Shown in pieces: positions 13,223-48,229 of a DNA stretch of 64,000 nucleotides. The notes beneath the pieces were generated by a model. The model worked only from the letters and a program-made list of their open reading frames with translations. It ran no database searches and was not told where the DNA came from. Made by a program: the position numbers and the translations under genes. The stretch spans positions 6,758,001-6,822,000 of the forward strand of contig CAVNZM010000009.1 of NCBI GenBank assembly GCA_963693365.1, written 5' to 3'. The DNA is from Amoebidium appalachense. Taxonomy: Eukaryota; Ichthyosporea. Within the stretch, counting starts at the first letter, position 1. The number at the start of each line of letters is the position of its first letter.

Positions 13223-13455
13223 CACGGCATACTGAGAAGACAATAGAAACTTCACGAGTTATCCAGTAACAAGTGCATACTGAGATACCTGAAGGGGGTT
13301 TACACACTTTTTATTGCGTGGACACTGCCGGAGGCCCAGCCACATTCGACGGCCTACTGCGTTTTCCAGCACAGCCAATCAAATGCAGCCAGTGACATAT
13401 GTACATGCTAGGCAACAATGAGCGCCAGCGTAGTATCTGACACCCCTATTACATA

Positions 13456-14902
13456 TTATGGGTAAGCAGATGCTAGCATCGGTAGCTCCGAAAGAAAGTT
13501 AAGGCACCGGATCACAATATCATACTGTGCAGCATTAATAAGGTGATCTAGGATAGTCATCTTAAAACGGATATATTGAGGAAGAGAGGAAGAAAAGAGA
13601 ATAAAACCGCCAATAACCTCCGGTTCTAATACATTAGCTAACAGGTTGCATTTATTGATAGATATATCAGCCGCGAGTAAACCGCCCCCCACACATATTA
13701 CACATACGAGCAGGAGACACCAGAAACCGATTACACCGCCAAGCCATAATCATCTTTGCGTTTTTACACCACACCACATTACGAATAAACGAATCTATGT
13801 ATGAACGAGACTCTCTAACCGTATCCGCCATATAGGCTACTAGTAGTTGGTGTTTTTGCGGTCCTAACACCGGAAGGGACTCAACACGTAGAGTAAAAAG
13901 ATATCTATCAGCCATAGACTTGAAACTATTCAATATATTCACACTATGATCTAGCCGTACCTCCGGGGGGGTCGCCAGCCATTCCACATAGCGCTCGGCA
14001 ATGGGCAGAGACGATGGGGAAGGGAAGAGGTAGAGGGGCAAATCCGGCGGGGATGCGTGTAGCCGGAAGAGCGGGTGGTCCGGGGCACAAGCGGACAGGC
14101 GGGTGATGTGCTCGTGAAATTTAAGGGCTAATTCGTGTACGCGTTGTGATGGTGGTGTGAGTGCGTAGAGAGAATCAAAAAGGCGTCTAGGGATAGGTGT
14201 GGAAAGACCAGTGAGAAACATACAACAAGTTGTGTAATGGAAATCATCTATTGATTTGAGGACATTAGTAACAGTATCAGGGGGTGCCATAGCTAGTAAG
14301 GGCAACCCGTATTCCGACAAAGGGCGAATATATGTGCGAAATATACTAAGACGATTGTATAGGTGGACAGTATGAGAAAGAGTAGCAAGATACACATCCC
14401 GAAATAACCGAAGACACCTGCCTGCACTCTCCACCCGACGGTCGATCATCCGTTTGAAACATATGCCCCATTCGTCCACCGGAATCCCCAAATACTTGTA
14501 TTCGATTGGGCGAGGGAGGGCCCGACTGCCGAAAATACAAACGTCTGTGTGAAAATCATATAAATACTCAATGTGACGACCAACAGAATTCAACAAAAAG
14601 TCTAAAGTGTTCACATTGCCAGCTAGTGTAGCAGATACCCGTAGGGAAAGAGGTAAAACGCGACATAAAAATTCACACCTATCAACATGCTTGCGATTAA
14701 AAAGGTCAGCACAAAAGTGGCACCAGCGGCGATGAAAACAAGAATTACAGCGCCACTGCACAACTTCCCAGGCAATATCAACATCAGAGCACCATACAGA
14801 CTTATCTACTAGGGTGGTATCCATACGTACAGCAGGAGAAATGTACCCTGCCAAAGCTCCCAAAAAGCGATAATGATCAGTACGGTGTTGCCTAAGGAAC
14901 AT
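13456..14902 (-). pseudogene. Non-LTR reverse transcriptase fragment (copy 2): two C-terminal units joined in one frame
   Basis: A continuous minus-strand frame from 14902 to 13667 encodes first a C-terminal zinc-knuckle unit (WCHFCADLFNRKHVDRC). It then enters an RT thumb region (IEYKYLGIPV, then FRTYIRPLSEYGLPLLA) and a second C-terminal unit reaching MCNMCGGRFTR. There a one-base shift near 13690 moves the rest into the adjacent frame (INKCNLL ... to a stop at 13456). The catalytic palm (YADD-type motif) is absent. The order knuckle-thumb-knuckle suggests two truncated copies fused in frame, or one tandemly duplicated copy. GC content and divergence differ from copies 1 and 3, so this is probably a related subfamily. 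Confidence 0.6.
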
Positions 14903-14911
14903 AACACATGC

Positions 14912-15000
14912 CGACTAGGGATTTTTGTATTTTCTTCTCTGAGATATCTTCCGGCTTGCTTCTCTTTCATGAGCATATCAATACGTCATTATATATATAA
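14912..15000 (+). repeat. Retroelement 3' tail, sense orientation
   Basis: Matches the 3' untranslated tail after RT copy 3 (about 50150-50240): TTTTTGTAT, then CTTCTCTGAGATATC, then CATATCAATACGTCATT and a TA-rich end. It is on the plus strand, directly adjoining the minus-strand copy 2, so two elements meet in opposite orientation. Confidence 0.55.
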
Positions 15001-15738
15001 AAACCCCCCCAAACAATCGGTAAGGGGGGACAGATCTATTTAATTTGCCAAACAGTTGATTGGTGGACAGCGCACCGTGAAAGCACAAAGGAATGGATTT
15101 AATCAAGACGTGATCACTTCCGATATAAATAGTCGTAAGTTCCAGCAGCCGACAAGCAGAATAGCAGCACTGGCTGCTTTTAAACGGGGAAAAGGAGAGA
15201 AATGGCGCGCGAAAAGACACATGAAGTGCATTATGGGGTGAACTAACATGGGACTCAAGACAACAACCATGGTACATGTGCTTGCCGGAGATCTCAGGTT
15301 TTTTGTGTGGACTGTATATACGCAGTATACCTAACAAAACGCGTAATTAGTAGACCTCACAATTGAGTGCTCCGAATTCTCCTACAATCGAGCCAACACA
15401 CGGGGCTCTATTCAAACTATAGCTACTCAAATTTGCTAGCACATATTGGTGGGGATTTCTTTTCTTACAACTTTCATAGCCTTTTTTGCTAGCAGCGGCG
15501 GCGTGACTACATGTGCACTAGACGCATGCGCCGCGACCGGGCCAAGTCGACACGATTGCCCACTGTCGAGAGAGAAGAAGGGATCACTGAAAACAGATTC
15601 ACAGAGAATTTGAGAGAAACACCAAACGCTCACTGTCTCAACTGCGACGTGTCATGTGGGACTGCCCAAGATAATTGTTTTTCGGTCAAAAACATATGAA
15701 AACCGTTGGCAACGCAATAATTTATTATCATCAGCATC
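15001..15738. other. Upstream region of the RGS-FSP1-like gene
   Basis: Mostly unique sequence. No TATA box is obvious near the start. An in-frame TAA at 15718-15720 lies just upstream of the ATG at 15739 and supports that start. No other gene is recognised here. Confidence 0.4.
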
Positions 15739-20374
<4,636 letters not shown>

Positions 20375-20545
20375 AGTGTTGAATTATGGTAACAATTTGC
20401 TTTAAATGTGTGTGCCTTGCATGTGCGCACACACCTGCGTGCATGTGTTTGTGTGCGTTCGTGTGACTCTGGATTTAATGTCTTTTCCTCTCGTTCAAAC
20501 GAGCTCCCGCCAGTTGGTGGGAGCGGGGGCAGGGGGGCAAGCCCC

Positions 20546-20579
<34 letters not shown>

Positions 20580-21445
20580 GGGGGATGCCATTGCCATTGG
20601 GGTAAAGGTTCGGAAGTTGTTTGTACATGATATAATCCGAACGGTTAGAAATATCAAACAATTCAACCGTTGCTGTGTGACACGTATATCCACTACTCAG
20701 AGCCCCCCCGCCTTGAAGCCTGAGAATAGAAAGAGGGGCGGGGGTGGAGTTTATGAGAGAAGGAATGGACGGTGTGGTTTGGGTAATAGGAGAGAATTTA
20801 GGCACTATGTATTGGCCCAGTTTGTAAAATTGCTGAGTGAGTTGTACATTGTTGAAGGTTAATACACACAAAATGAAGCCTACATGATGTATGAAAGGTG
20901 TGTATAGCTAAGCTGTGTGCTACGGTTTTACCATATATGGTAAAAGTGTTTAAAAACCAAGGTGCGGGTACCGGTACGCTATGCTTATGGCATAAGTGAC
21001 TGAGGAGGCTGTTACTGTAACAGGAGGTGGGTATAAAAGTCATAAATAATATGCTAGTCCAGCGCTGCAAAAATATACATCAACTTCAGATGTTAGTCGT
21101 TTTTAGGTCGGCTTCTTATGATATGATTATTGATGTTCAAGGGGTGTGAGCATGTTTCCAAGCACTGAATTACGGTCCTGGGCCTACAGGGCAAGTGAAA
21201 ACATGGATGGTCAAAGGTGGGAAGAGGGGGTGGGGTGGGGGGCCGGGGAGGGGGGTGGGGGGGGGGGGGGGGATGGAGGGGAATCAGTATTGATCACAGG
21301 GAAACGGGAGGCGAGACTCAAAAAAACGCGCCGGATAGCATGGAGATTTCGGGAGAGGAAAGCTTAGTTAGAGATGCAATGCAACCCCCCCCCCTACCTT
21401 CCCCCCTGCCCCCCTCCCCCCTCCCCTCCCCCTCCCCCCGCCCCC

Positions 21446-21488
<43 letters not shown>

Positions 21489-22631
21489 TTCCCGATCATG
21501 GCCCATGCAAACAACAGCACTACTTAGATCGACCGTGATGATTGCATATGCAATGACCTATGAACTTTTGCATGCTTGATGCGATGCTCTGACCTTGCAA
21601 GCAATCGTGTAAATTGGCACGTTGTCAGTTCATTGTTGACAGTGCTCTATGTACGCCCCACCATTTCCACACAACGTTCAGAGCAATGAGAGCATCGTCG
21701 CTCACACCGTCATCATGGCCACAACCCAAAACGGTTACAGCTGTGCAGCCCAGCCCCTTCCGGAACTCTAACGCCGTAATTTAAAATTTCCACGCCAAGA
21801 GTAATCAGATGCAAGATTTTGCAAGAATTCATCTCCTAATATGCATGATTTGGCAAGTTATAAATAGAACACAGAAATTCCTGTCGCTGGACATGCAACC
21901 CATGTGACTTTGCATTTTTCTGGTTTCAAACTGGCGCGTTGTTTTGCGTTTCAAGTTGTTGGGGAAGACGGGAGGGATTTCAGAAAACGGATAAGGTAAT
22001 TTGTGATTCTCGGAGGGAGCGTACGCGTAGAGAACACAGGTTCTAGTTTGTGAAGATCTGAAGGTGGCCTTTGTAACATGTTCTAGGGATTAGGAAGGTA
22101 TCGGTCGGTTGGTGGGAGCAAGCGGATTGCCCTCCCCAGCCTCGTCTACTCACGCCTCTTCTGGCTAGATCCAGGCTCCTGTGCACGCCCTGCTGCCTTG
22201 TCGTCTTTACCCACGTCACTGTTTTGCTTGCCTTCTTCTCACCCGGGCACATGCGCAGGCACACACTTGAGGCATTAATTCTAAGCACACCCGAGCACAA
22301 AACAGTGTCCCCCTCCCCCCCCCCCCCCCCCCTCCCCCCTTCACCCTCCCTCTTCCCCCCCCCCCTCCCCCCCCCCCCCCCCTCCTCTTCTTCTTTCCCG
22401 TCTCCCTCCCGCTTTCCCTCTCCCTCCATTTCGCTCACATCTGCATGGACATGTGCATTCCAACTTTTACTGTGTTTTTCTTGCAAGCCCATAGCATTTT
22501 CTCCCTCTCTCCTAAACCGTCTCACCCTCTACCCCACACGCACGCACGCACACACGCACGCACGCACAAACATACGCACACACACGCACACACACAACAC
22601 ACCACACTTAACACCACCTTGTCCTCTGCAG
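20375..22631. other. Intergenic region between the two large genes
   Basis: 20375-20520 is GT-rich; a G block follows at 20549-20583. 20590-21140 is unique and AT-richer. Further G and C blocks lie at 21230-21280 and 21385-21488. 21500-22200 is unique and contains the putative promoter of the downstream gene (TATAAATA at 21859). C-rich and CA-rich tracts fill 22310-22610. Confidence 0.5.
21859..21866 (+). promoter_or_regulatory. Putative TATA box for the DUF2433/RRM gene
   Basis: TATAAATA in unique sequence. About 130 bp downstream GGATAAGGTAATTTG could be a 5'-UTR donor (near 21993), pairing with the CTCTGCAG acceptor just before the ATG at 22632. This suggests a leader exon and a 5'-UTR intron. 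Confidence 0.4.
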
Positions 22632-41625
<18,994 letters not shown>

Positions 41626-41900
41626 GGCTACCGGAGGTGGGGGGGAGGGGGGGGGGGTGCGCTGGATGTTTGGGTATCTGTGTGTGTGTGTGCGTGGGTG
41701 CGTGTGTGTGTGTTTGGGGTTGGGGGGGGGGGGGGGGGGGACCGTGATTCTAACATGGTATGAAACTTGCAGGAGAGAGAACTAGGTGTCAGCAACGAAC
41801 TCTACATCCCCCCTGAAAACCAAGGGTGATTTTTCCCAGTGATTTGTATTGCCCAACAGCAAAGATATCGAAAAGCGTAATTGAATTAGAGTTTGAGAGC

Positions 41901-41945
<45 letters not shown>

Positions 41946-42121
41946 TGAAAGGTCGATGCCTTTTGATTCTTTTTTTTTTTTTTTTTTCGTTCGTTTCTGC
42001 CTCTGCTTGTTCATGATAGGACTCGTGTTTTTGGCTCACTGCATTAATTATTTTTTCTTCTTATGTTTAATTCTTCTTGCTGATCCTTTCTTTCGTTCTG
42101 TTGTTTGATTGGTGTGTGTGT

Positions 42122-42212
<91 letters not shown>

Positions 42213-42730
42213 TAAATTTGTTGATCTTGCACGTGGCTGTGCTTACTCTAGGTTAATCCGTGCACAAGATCCTGTGTGGCGATTAGAAATTTCACTGTGT
42301 GCACGCGGGTAGAGTTTTAGCACAGAATGTGTTTGTTTTTTTTTGGTGGCTTTCTTGTATAAGGATGGGTTGAATTAGAGGATATCACAGAGTGAACAGG
42401 AAGGATACGGAAAAATCGAAAATACTACTAAGTACTATGCCCGGATATATCGAATTTCGTGCGTAGCTTAAATTTCGTTGTCTAAAAAAATGAGAATTTG
42501 ATGTCGGAGTGGTGGGCTACTGCAGTGCAGTGGGCCCGAGCCGATTAAACGATGCGATTGCGTATACGTATTAGAATCCGGACCTGACTGACAGTGGTAA
42601 TGTAAATGTGAAAATGTAATAAAAAGAACAAAGAAAAAAGGGAAAAAATAGAGCCCATAATTTGTTGAGAACGAATGCACATGAATTCGAAACTATGCTA
42701 ACTAGTTTTGATGCACATGTATTAACAGTA

Positions 42731-42763
<33 letters not shown>

Positions 42764-43000
42764 ACACACGTACACACACATACACGCACAAGCACGCACG
42801 CACGAAGTCACAACACATCATTTCTTTTGCTCTCTCTCTCTCTCTTTCTCTCCCACCGCGCCCGTACCCGAGTCCCGCTCCCTCTTCCCCTATCTCAACA
42901 ATCTTGCCCTAACTAGAATCTCTCAGGACTCGTCTCCTCTCTCCATCCTCCCCGGCCCCCTCTCAACTCCCCCCCCCCCCCCCCTCCCCCCTCGCCCCCT

Positions 43001-43033
<33 letters not shown>

Positions 43034-43159
43034 CCCCCCCCCCCCCCCCCCTCTCTCCCTCCCTTCCTCCCTCTCTCTGCCTTCCTCCCTCCCCCTCTCC
43101 CTCTCTTTCTTTCTTTCTCTCCCTCCCTCCGGGACCCCTCCCTCTCCCTCTCTCCCTCT

Positions 43160-43223
<64 letters not shown>

Positions 43224-44330
43224 CAGGCTCTCCCCCCTCCCCCCTCTCCCCCCCTCCCCCCGAATTCCAGATCTCCGCTACCCACCCACTCGATCACGAG
43301 TACTCACGCGTGTACTCGTGCACGCATGCATTTCAATATTAATATGCACACGCACGGATGGATATGATATAATATCGCGCACACAGAATGCATCACCGTG
43401 ACAAAAACGTGTAAAATAATCTACCTATGTATGTTTGTCTAGCCAGTCGCTTGAATGCCACTTGTTGAACACCGTGGCCGACGTTTGCGCATGCCGTGTC
43501 ACGGCTGCAGCATGCTTCGAGTCGGACGTGACTGAACTGAGTACTCGCCGTGCATGTTGACTTGAAAGAACGGGCACTCTGATCATGTGCAAATATCTCT
43601 GCAGAGTATACTATCTTAATATACTTGTATATACTATCTTAATATACTTGTTTTTTCCATTCTTTTCATATATCAAGCATAGCATTTAGCAATGTTGTAG
43701 CATTTCCACGAAGCGGTGTTTCCTTGGTTTTTGGTGTGTGTGACGTGCATGACGACATGGGACATCATCACAGCGAAATTTCTATCAACAAAACTCCATG
43801 CGATTGGTTGAAAATCGACAATTGGTGAGCCACAGCCAGCAAAAAGCGGCACTATCGTCATGAGCATGCCTTTCGCTAATTGGATAACGGATTTTTCCCA
43901 ATAATCTGGGATTCCTTGGCTGACGGTCATCCATTCCCTACTATTTTTAGCGAAATGATGCAGCGTATGCACGGTGCCTCAAAAATCGAGTAAATGAGTG
44001 TTGAAAATGATCAAAACTGCATAATTTGCAAAGCCTATAGCAAGATACACCCATGAAGCACAATGTAAATATGAGGCGGATAAAGCTGCATGGGGTGCTC
44101 ACGCTCATCATGATACATTGAAATTTGCAGCAAGAACTAGAAGATCTAAGGTATGCGGAAAGGAATCAGCAATACCGCCTGTGATTGGCTGAGTATCACT
44201 CTAAAAGCGAGATCAATAGTAATTATCAGCAAAATGGGTATTATCCAATCACCATCCGACTTTTTGTTTACAACACGCTATAATTGGCAACGATCTCCGC
44301 GGTGAGACAACCCACGGTGAGAGCCCTCTG
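41626..44330. other. Intergenic region
   Basis: No gene supported. G/C/T homopolymers at 41904-41944 and 42123-42210, a short CA tract at 42732-42760, CT and C blocks at 42960-43220. 43300-44330 is unique sequence. Its last 550 bp holds several ATTGG/CCAAT boxes and is probably the promoter region of the small gene at 44443. Confidence 0.5.
43803..44287 (+). promoter_or_regulatory. CCAAT/ATTGG box cluster upstream of the 82-aa gene
   Basis: ATTGG at 43803, 43821, 43879, 44184 and 44283, and CCAAT at 44245. The nearest is about 50 bp upstream of the TATA box, a typical spacing for NF-Y-dependent promoters. Earlier ones may be chance. Confidence 0.4.
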
Positions 44331-44334
44331 GTGG

Positions 44335-44341
44335 TATAAAA
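44335..44341 (+). promoter_or_regulatory. TATA box
   Basis: TATAAAA preceded by GGTGG, 108 bp upstream of the ATG at 44443. The 5' leader is A/C-rich with a CT tract (44405-44425). It is the clearest core promoter in the window. Confidence 0.65.
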
Positions 44342-44442
44342 ACACTCGCCATCACCAACAGAGCTCAGTTCAACCACTCAACTTACAAAGTAAATAATAA
44401 TTTTTCTCTCTCTCTTTCCGCTCAAGAGAAAGAAAAACGAAA

Positions 44443-45104
44443 ATGGAGGACCTTATCATCCGCAACGAGTCTGGTCTTCGCTACACCGTCGACTCCCCCG
44501 CCAGCTCCCCGCACGCCGTCCGGAGGGTGGCCAGCCCCGGGGGCACCTTGTCGCACGCAGCCCGCAACCGTGACTGCTTCGACGTGATTCGTGAGGTGTG
44601 TAGTGCAGACAAGACTACATTATTTTTAGCTATCCTACTGTGGTTGTGAATGTGACGGTTGCAACAAGAATTTTTCCGTTTGCAGCCCAAGCTTTTGTAA
44701 TTTCAGTTTTCTCACGTGACCCCGCATTTTGAAAGAGTTACCATATTCCGTTTCTTGCTGACTCGGAGTAGCTCCTGCGCATTTTTGGCTGTTCATCTCC
44801 TGCACTTTTCAACGGTTTTCTGGTTTGGAGCCATTTCATTTATTTTCACTAAGTAGTAAGCCTTTTACATTTCGCATAGTAGACACATTGCAACATTAAC
44901 ACATGTGTACTCATAGGCCGAGACGTTCAGCGCTCACACAGCTCTGCCACGACTTAAGCACAGTGATTAATTAACTAGTATAACTAACTCGTCTTTCCCC
45001 CCCCTCAGACTCAAAAGACTCCTGCCGTGTATGCCAACCCCCAGGAGGCCTACGCCCACGACGACCTTGATGCCGAAGAGGATCTCAAGTGCCACTGGCG
45101 CTAG
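44443..45104 (+). CDS. Two-exon gene for an 82-residue protein of unknown function
   Basis: Exons 44443-44595 (51 codons) and 45009-45104 (31 codons plus TAG). The donor is GAG|GTGTGT, the acceptor CCCCCCTCAG, and the phase is 0. The protein starts MEDLIIRNESGLRYTVDS, has an S/P/R-rich middle (SPHAVRRVASPGG), then FDVIRETQKTPAVYANPQEA and an acidic end DDLDAEEDLKCHWR. Codons prefer C in the third position, unlike neighbouring spacer, suggesting strong expression. A TATA box and CCAAT boxes lie upstream, and an AATAAA at 45446-45451 is a candidate poly(A) signal. No family recognised. RRVASP resembles a basophilic kinase site. If the intron is retained the protein would end after 68 residues. 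Confidence 0.6.
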
Positions 45105-45445
45105 AACCGAGATCACTACACGAGGCTTGACCCGGCCCGACTCGAATCTGTCTGGGAAAGCCAACCCCATCCAAGACGCGAAATGCATGAAAGATACACA
45201 TTGGAGAGAGTATAACACAAAAGCAGACACATGATTGAATGGATACACAGGCTGTAATTTTCGTAGGTGCAAGGAGAGAAGGAATAATGAAAAATGTGGA
45301 TTGTGAGGAGAGAGAAGAAAAAGGTAAAACGAAAATTTCTACTGTATGTGCTAACAGGTGGGAGACCATACCAAGCACTGTTTCTTGGTGGCGAGGTAAT
45401 GTGCAATAAGTTGTGGAATGCCAGGGGCATTAAATGAAGCAGCCG

Positions 45446-45451
45446 AATAAA
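45446..45451 (+). terminator. Candidate polyadenylation signal
   Basis: AATAAA 342 bp after the TAG of the 82-aa gene. There is no nearer canonical signal, so the 3' UTR would be about 360 nt. Confidence 0.35.
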
Positions 45452-45559
45452 AGGCCTAAACTACATGAAAGTGTTCATTGACCCCCAAGAGAATTTCCCC
45501 CCTCTCCCCCTCCCCCCCCCCCCCCCCCCCCCTGCCTCCCCCTCCCCCTCCTCTCCATC

Positions 45560-45750
45560 AGAGGTGTCCTTTTAGAACACACCATGGCTGTGTGGAAATA
45601 AGTTGTACACCCATGCAACCGGGAATGGTTGCTCTCTCTCGTGCACCTCACATACGCACTTTTTGGTTGCATGTTTCCTGCACAGTGTTCCTCATCTAGT
45701 TCATACCGTGTTCCACATTCTAACCTCCCCCCCCCCCCCCCCCCTCGCTT
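45560..45750 (+). mobile_element. Family C repeat, copy with 5' part joined to 3' end
   Basis: CAGAGGTGTCCTTTTAGAAC and CCATGCAACCGGGAATGGTT, then CCGTGTTCCACATTCTAACC and poly(C). The middle part present in copy 4 is missing, so this is a deleted variant. Confidence 0.65.
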
Positions 45751-45978
45751 CCCTCCTTACCCTCCCCCCCCCCCCCCCCCCCTTCCCCCCTTCACTCTGT
45801 TCAATAGTGTCACTTTTTGTGGTAAACTTCGGCGTGCTAGTCCTGGTACGAATCTGTCCGTTGTGCACCTGTTGTGCTACCCACGGCTGGTTAACCCACC
45901 CACCCACCACCACCACCTCCACCTCCACCTCCACCACATACGCACACGCGCACACACACTCACAAGCAGTGACACACA

Positions 45979-46106
45979 GACAGACAGACGCACAAAACCC
46001 GACCGTGTATCTTCCAAAACCAACATTACAACAAGCGGCTACCATTATGTACCACCACATTCAAAAAATAGATAAGCGTGCATACCTCACCACGGAAGCG
46101 TACTGA
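45979..46106 (+). CDS. Possible terminal exon of an unknown gene
   Basis: After CACACAG an open frame reads NPTVYLPKPTLQQAATIM, then HHIQKIDKRAYLTTEAY and TGA at 46104-46106. The composition is protein-like, unlike the CA-rich flank. A hydrophobic open stretch at about 45805-45850 (SLFVVNFGVLVL) could be a preceding exon. No family recognised and no complete model. Confidence 0.3.
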
Positions 46107-46261
46107 TAGGGATAATCCCTATTCGCACATTTTGTGTGTTTTTGTGCTTTCCTCGTATCCACATTGTGCCAATAGTATCCGGTGTTTATCATAGTTTGAA
46201 GACCCTGTCCCCCCATCCCCCTCCCCCCCTCCCCCCTTTCCCAAAAAAAAAAAAAAAAAGG

Positions 46262-46370
46262 GGTCCCCTCCTTTAGAATGGGCTCTGCTTCTTATACATA
46301 CTGTCTGTGTGGTTTGCCCTCTGCACTGTGTTGTCTGTTGTGAATGTGCACTTCGGGGGCCCTCGACCGT
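46262..46370 (+). mobile_element. Family C repeat fragment
   Basis: CTTTAGAATGGGCTCTGC, TTATACATACTG and GCACTGTGTTGTCTGTTGTG match the family core. The 3' end with poly(C) is absent and the next sequence is unrelated. Confidence 0.55.
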
Positions 46371-46483
46371 CAAATTAACCACCCGCATAATCATTGTTTT
46401 GCAAATCTTACCGGATAACACGGAATTCCTTGTATATGGGGATCATTCCCGGGGCTGTCTGCACTTAGTTTCTGTATGTGTTT

Positions 46484-46870
46484 CTTCTCATGTGCACTTT
46501 GTTTTTCTGCATGGCACTTCGTGTTTTCTCATGTGCACTTTGTTTTTCTGTATGTGTGCTTCCTCATGTGCACTTTGTTTTTCTGTATGTGTGCTTCCTC
46601 ATGTGCACTTTGTTTTTCTGTGTGTGTGCTTCCTCATGAGCACTTTGTTTTTCTGTGTGTGTGCTTCCTCATGTGCACTTTGTTTTTCTGTGTGTGTGCT
46701 TCCTCATGTGCACTTTGTTTTTCTGTGTGTGTGCTTCCTCATGTGCACTTTGTTTTTCTGTATGTGTGCTTCCTCATGTGCACTTTGTTTTTCTGTATGT
46801 GTGCTAAGCCTTCCTCATGTGCACTTTGTTTCTGTACTACTGGTGTGTTTTCTCATGTGCACTTTCCTTT
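46484..46870 (+). repeat. 35-bp minisatellite, about 10-11 units
   Basis: Unit CTTCCTCATGTGCACTTTG plus TTTTTCTGTATGTGTG repeats with a 35-bp period, variants TATG/TGTG, and degenerate ends. Because 35 is not a multiple of 3, a read-through frame cycles through three peptide phases (FVFLCVCF, LFFCVCAS, CFSVCVLP). The array lacks stops, but a protein is unlikely. Confidence 0.9.
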
Positions 46871-48185
46871 TTTTTTTTTGCCTCGCCTCTCTGGACCCCT
46901 GTTCCGCAGTTATGATATTTCCCGTTACATACGGTACTTTGTTGCCAGCTGCGCAGCCTATCCTCCGTGGCTGCCTAAACCAGTGCGCAGTTTGGCCAGT
47001 CACTGAGTGCCTAATTAGCTACTAGGCCGCCGGCTGCGGCAGCTCTGTTAAAGCCTTGCCCCCCCCCCCCCCCTCCCCCCCCCCCCCCCCTCCCCCTCCA
47101 ATTCCAACCCATCCCCCCCTCCCCCCCCCTCCCCCCCACCGACCGATTTGCTCAGGCTTTGAAACACACACAAGCACACACACACACATGCAAGTCACAA
47201 AGCATCTGAACTGAGCCGCCTGACATAGTGAAGGTTCTGTGCTTGCAATTGAGCCAGCTAGTGGCTCGAAACTCGGATCCTGTACCTGTGAATGATGTGG
47301 GGCCCTGCCCCAGGTCTTAGGACTTATGGCCCGCTCTACTTCAGAATCTGATGCACTTTTCTGTCATGGTGTGAGCTCAAAAACCACAAATTTTTCGAAT
47401 TCCATGACGGTTCAAATTGAATGACGTCGTTCAGTGAACACAATATTCCTATTTTTTTTGTTGTTTTCAAAGTCACGACTATGTAAATTTTTTATCACGA
47501 TAAGTGAAATCAAATTTGGCCATGCATGTACCGACTCGGAACCGTAACCCGTATTCCCCCCCCTCCCCCCCCCTCCCCCCCCCCCCCGGCCTCCCCTCAC
47601 CCCCCTCCCCCCGGCCTCCCCTCCCCAGCCCCCCCCCCCCCCCTCCCCCCAACCCCACCAACCCCCCATCCCCCCCACCCCCCTTCCGATGGCATTGCTT
47701 CTATGTAGTGTTTAGCATTGGGTTAAAGGTGCCTCTTCTTGCGTACACTGCACGGGGTGCGGATATCATCCACCACAGCAACCATAAAGAAGTGGGGGTT
47801 GCGTTGGGGGTGGGCGGGTGGGTGGGTGGGTGGGAGTGAGGGGGGAGAGTGGGGAAGGGAGGGGAGGGGAGGGGAGGGGGGGGGGGGGGGGGGTGCGAGA
47901 AGGGGGCGCGGGGGGGGGGGGGGGGGGGGAAGAATCTTGGTGTTGGAATACAGAACTGCATGAAAAACGGCATTTGTGAATCATCACCGTCGGACGTTTG
48001 GCTAATTTAGCCTTAAGTTATTGAATGTTTTTTTTGGTTTTTTTTTCTTTTTCATTTTCATTCTTCTTTTTTCTTTTTTTGTTTTTTCCCGCTAACTCTT
48101 AAATTCACATTTGGGTTGCACGTTGCCGTGGGTGGGTGGGTGCCACGGGTTGGGTGGGTGGGTTGAATGAGAGGGGTTCAGGTGG

Positions 48186-48229
<44 letters not shown>

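Noticed and set aside
20406-20630. Additional exon after the FSP1-like stop
   Set aside because: The conserved C-terminus ends at 20374. What follows is GT-rich and G-run sequence without family similarity.
43673-43972. 100-codon minus-strand frame (HHFAKNSREWMTVSQG ...)
   Set aside because: Single frame in an upstream region rich in CCAAT boxes; no family resemblance and no splice partners. More likely promoter sequence of the gene at 44443.
46484-46870. CRISPR-like regular repeat
   Set aside because: The 35-bp units are head-to-tail with no unique spacers, the array sits in eukaryotic DNA and no cas genes are present. It is a minisatellite.
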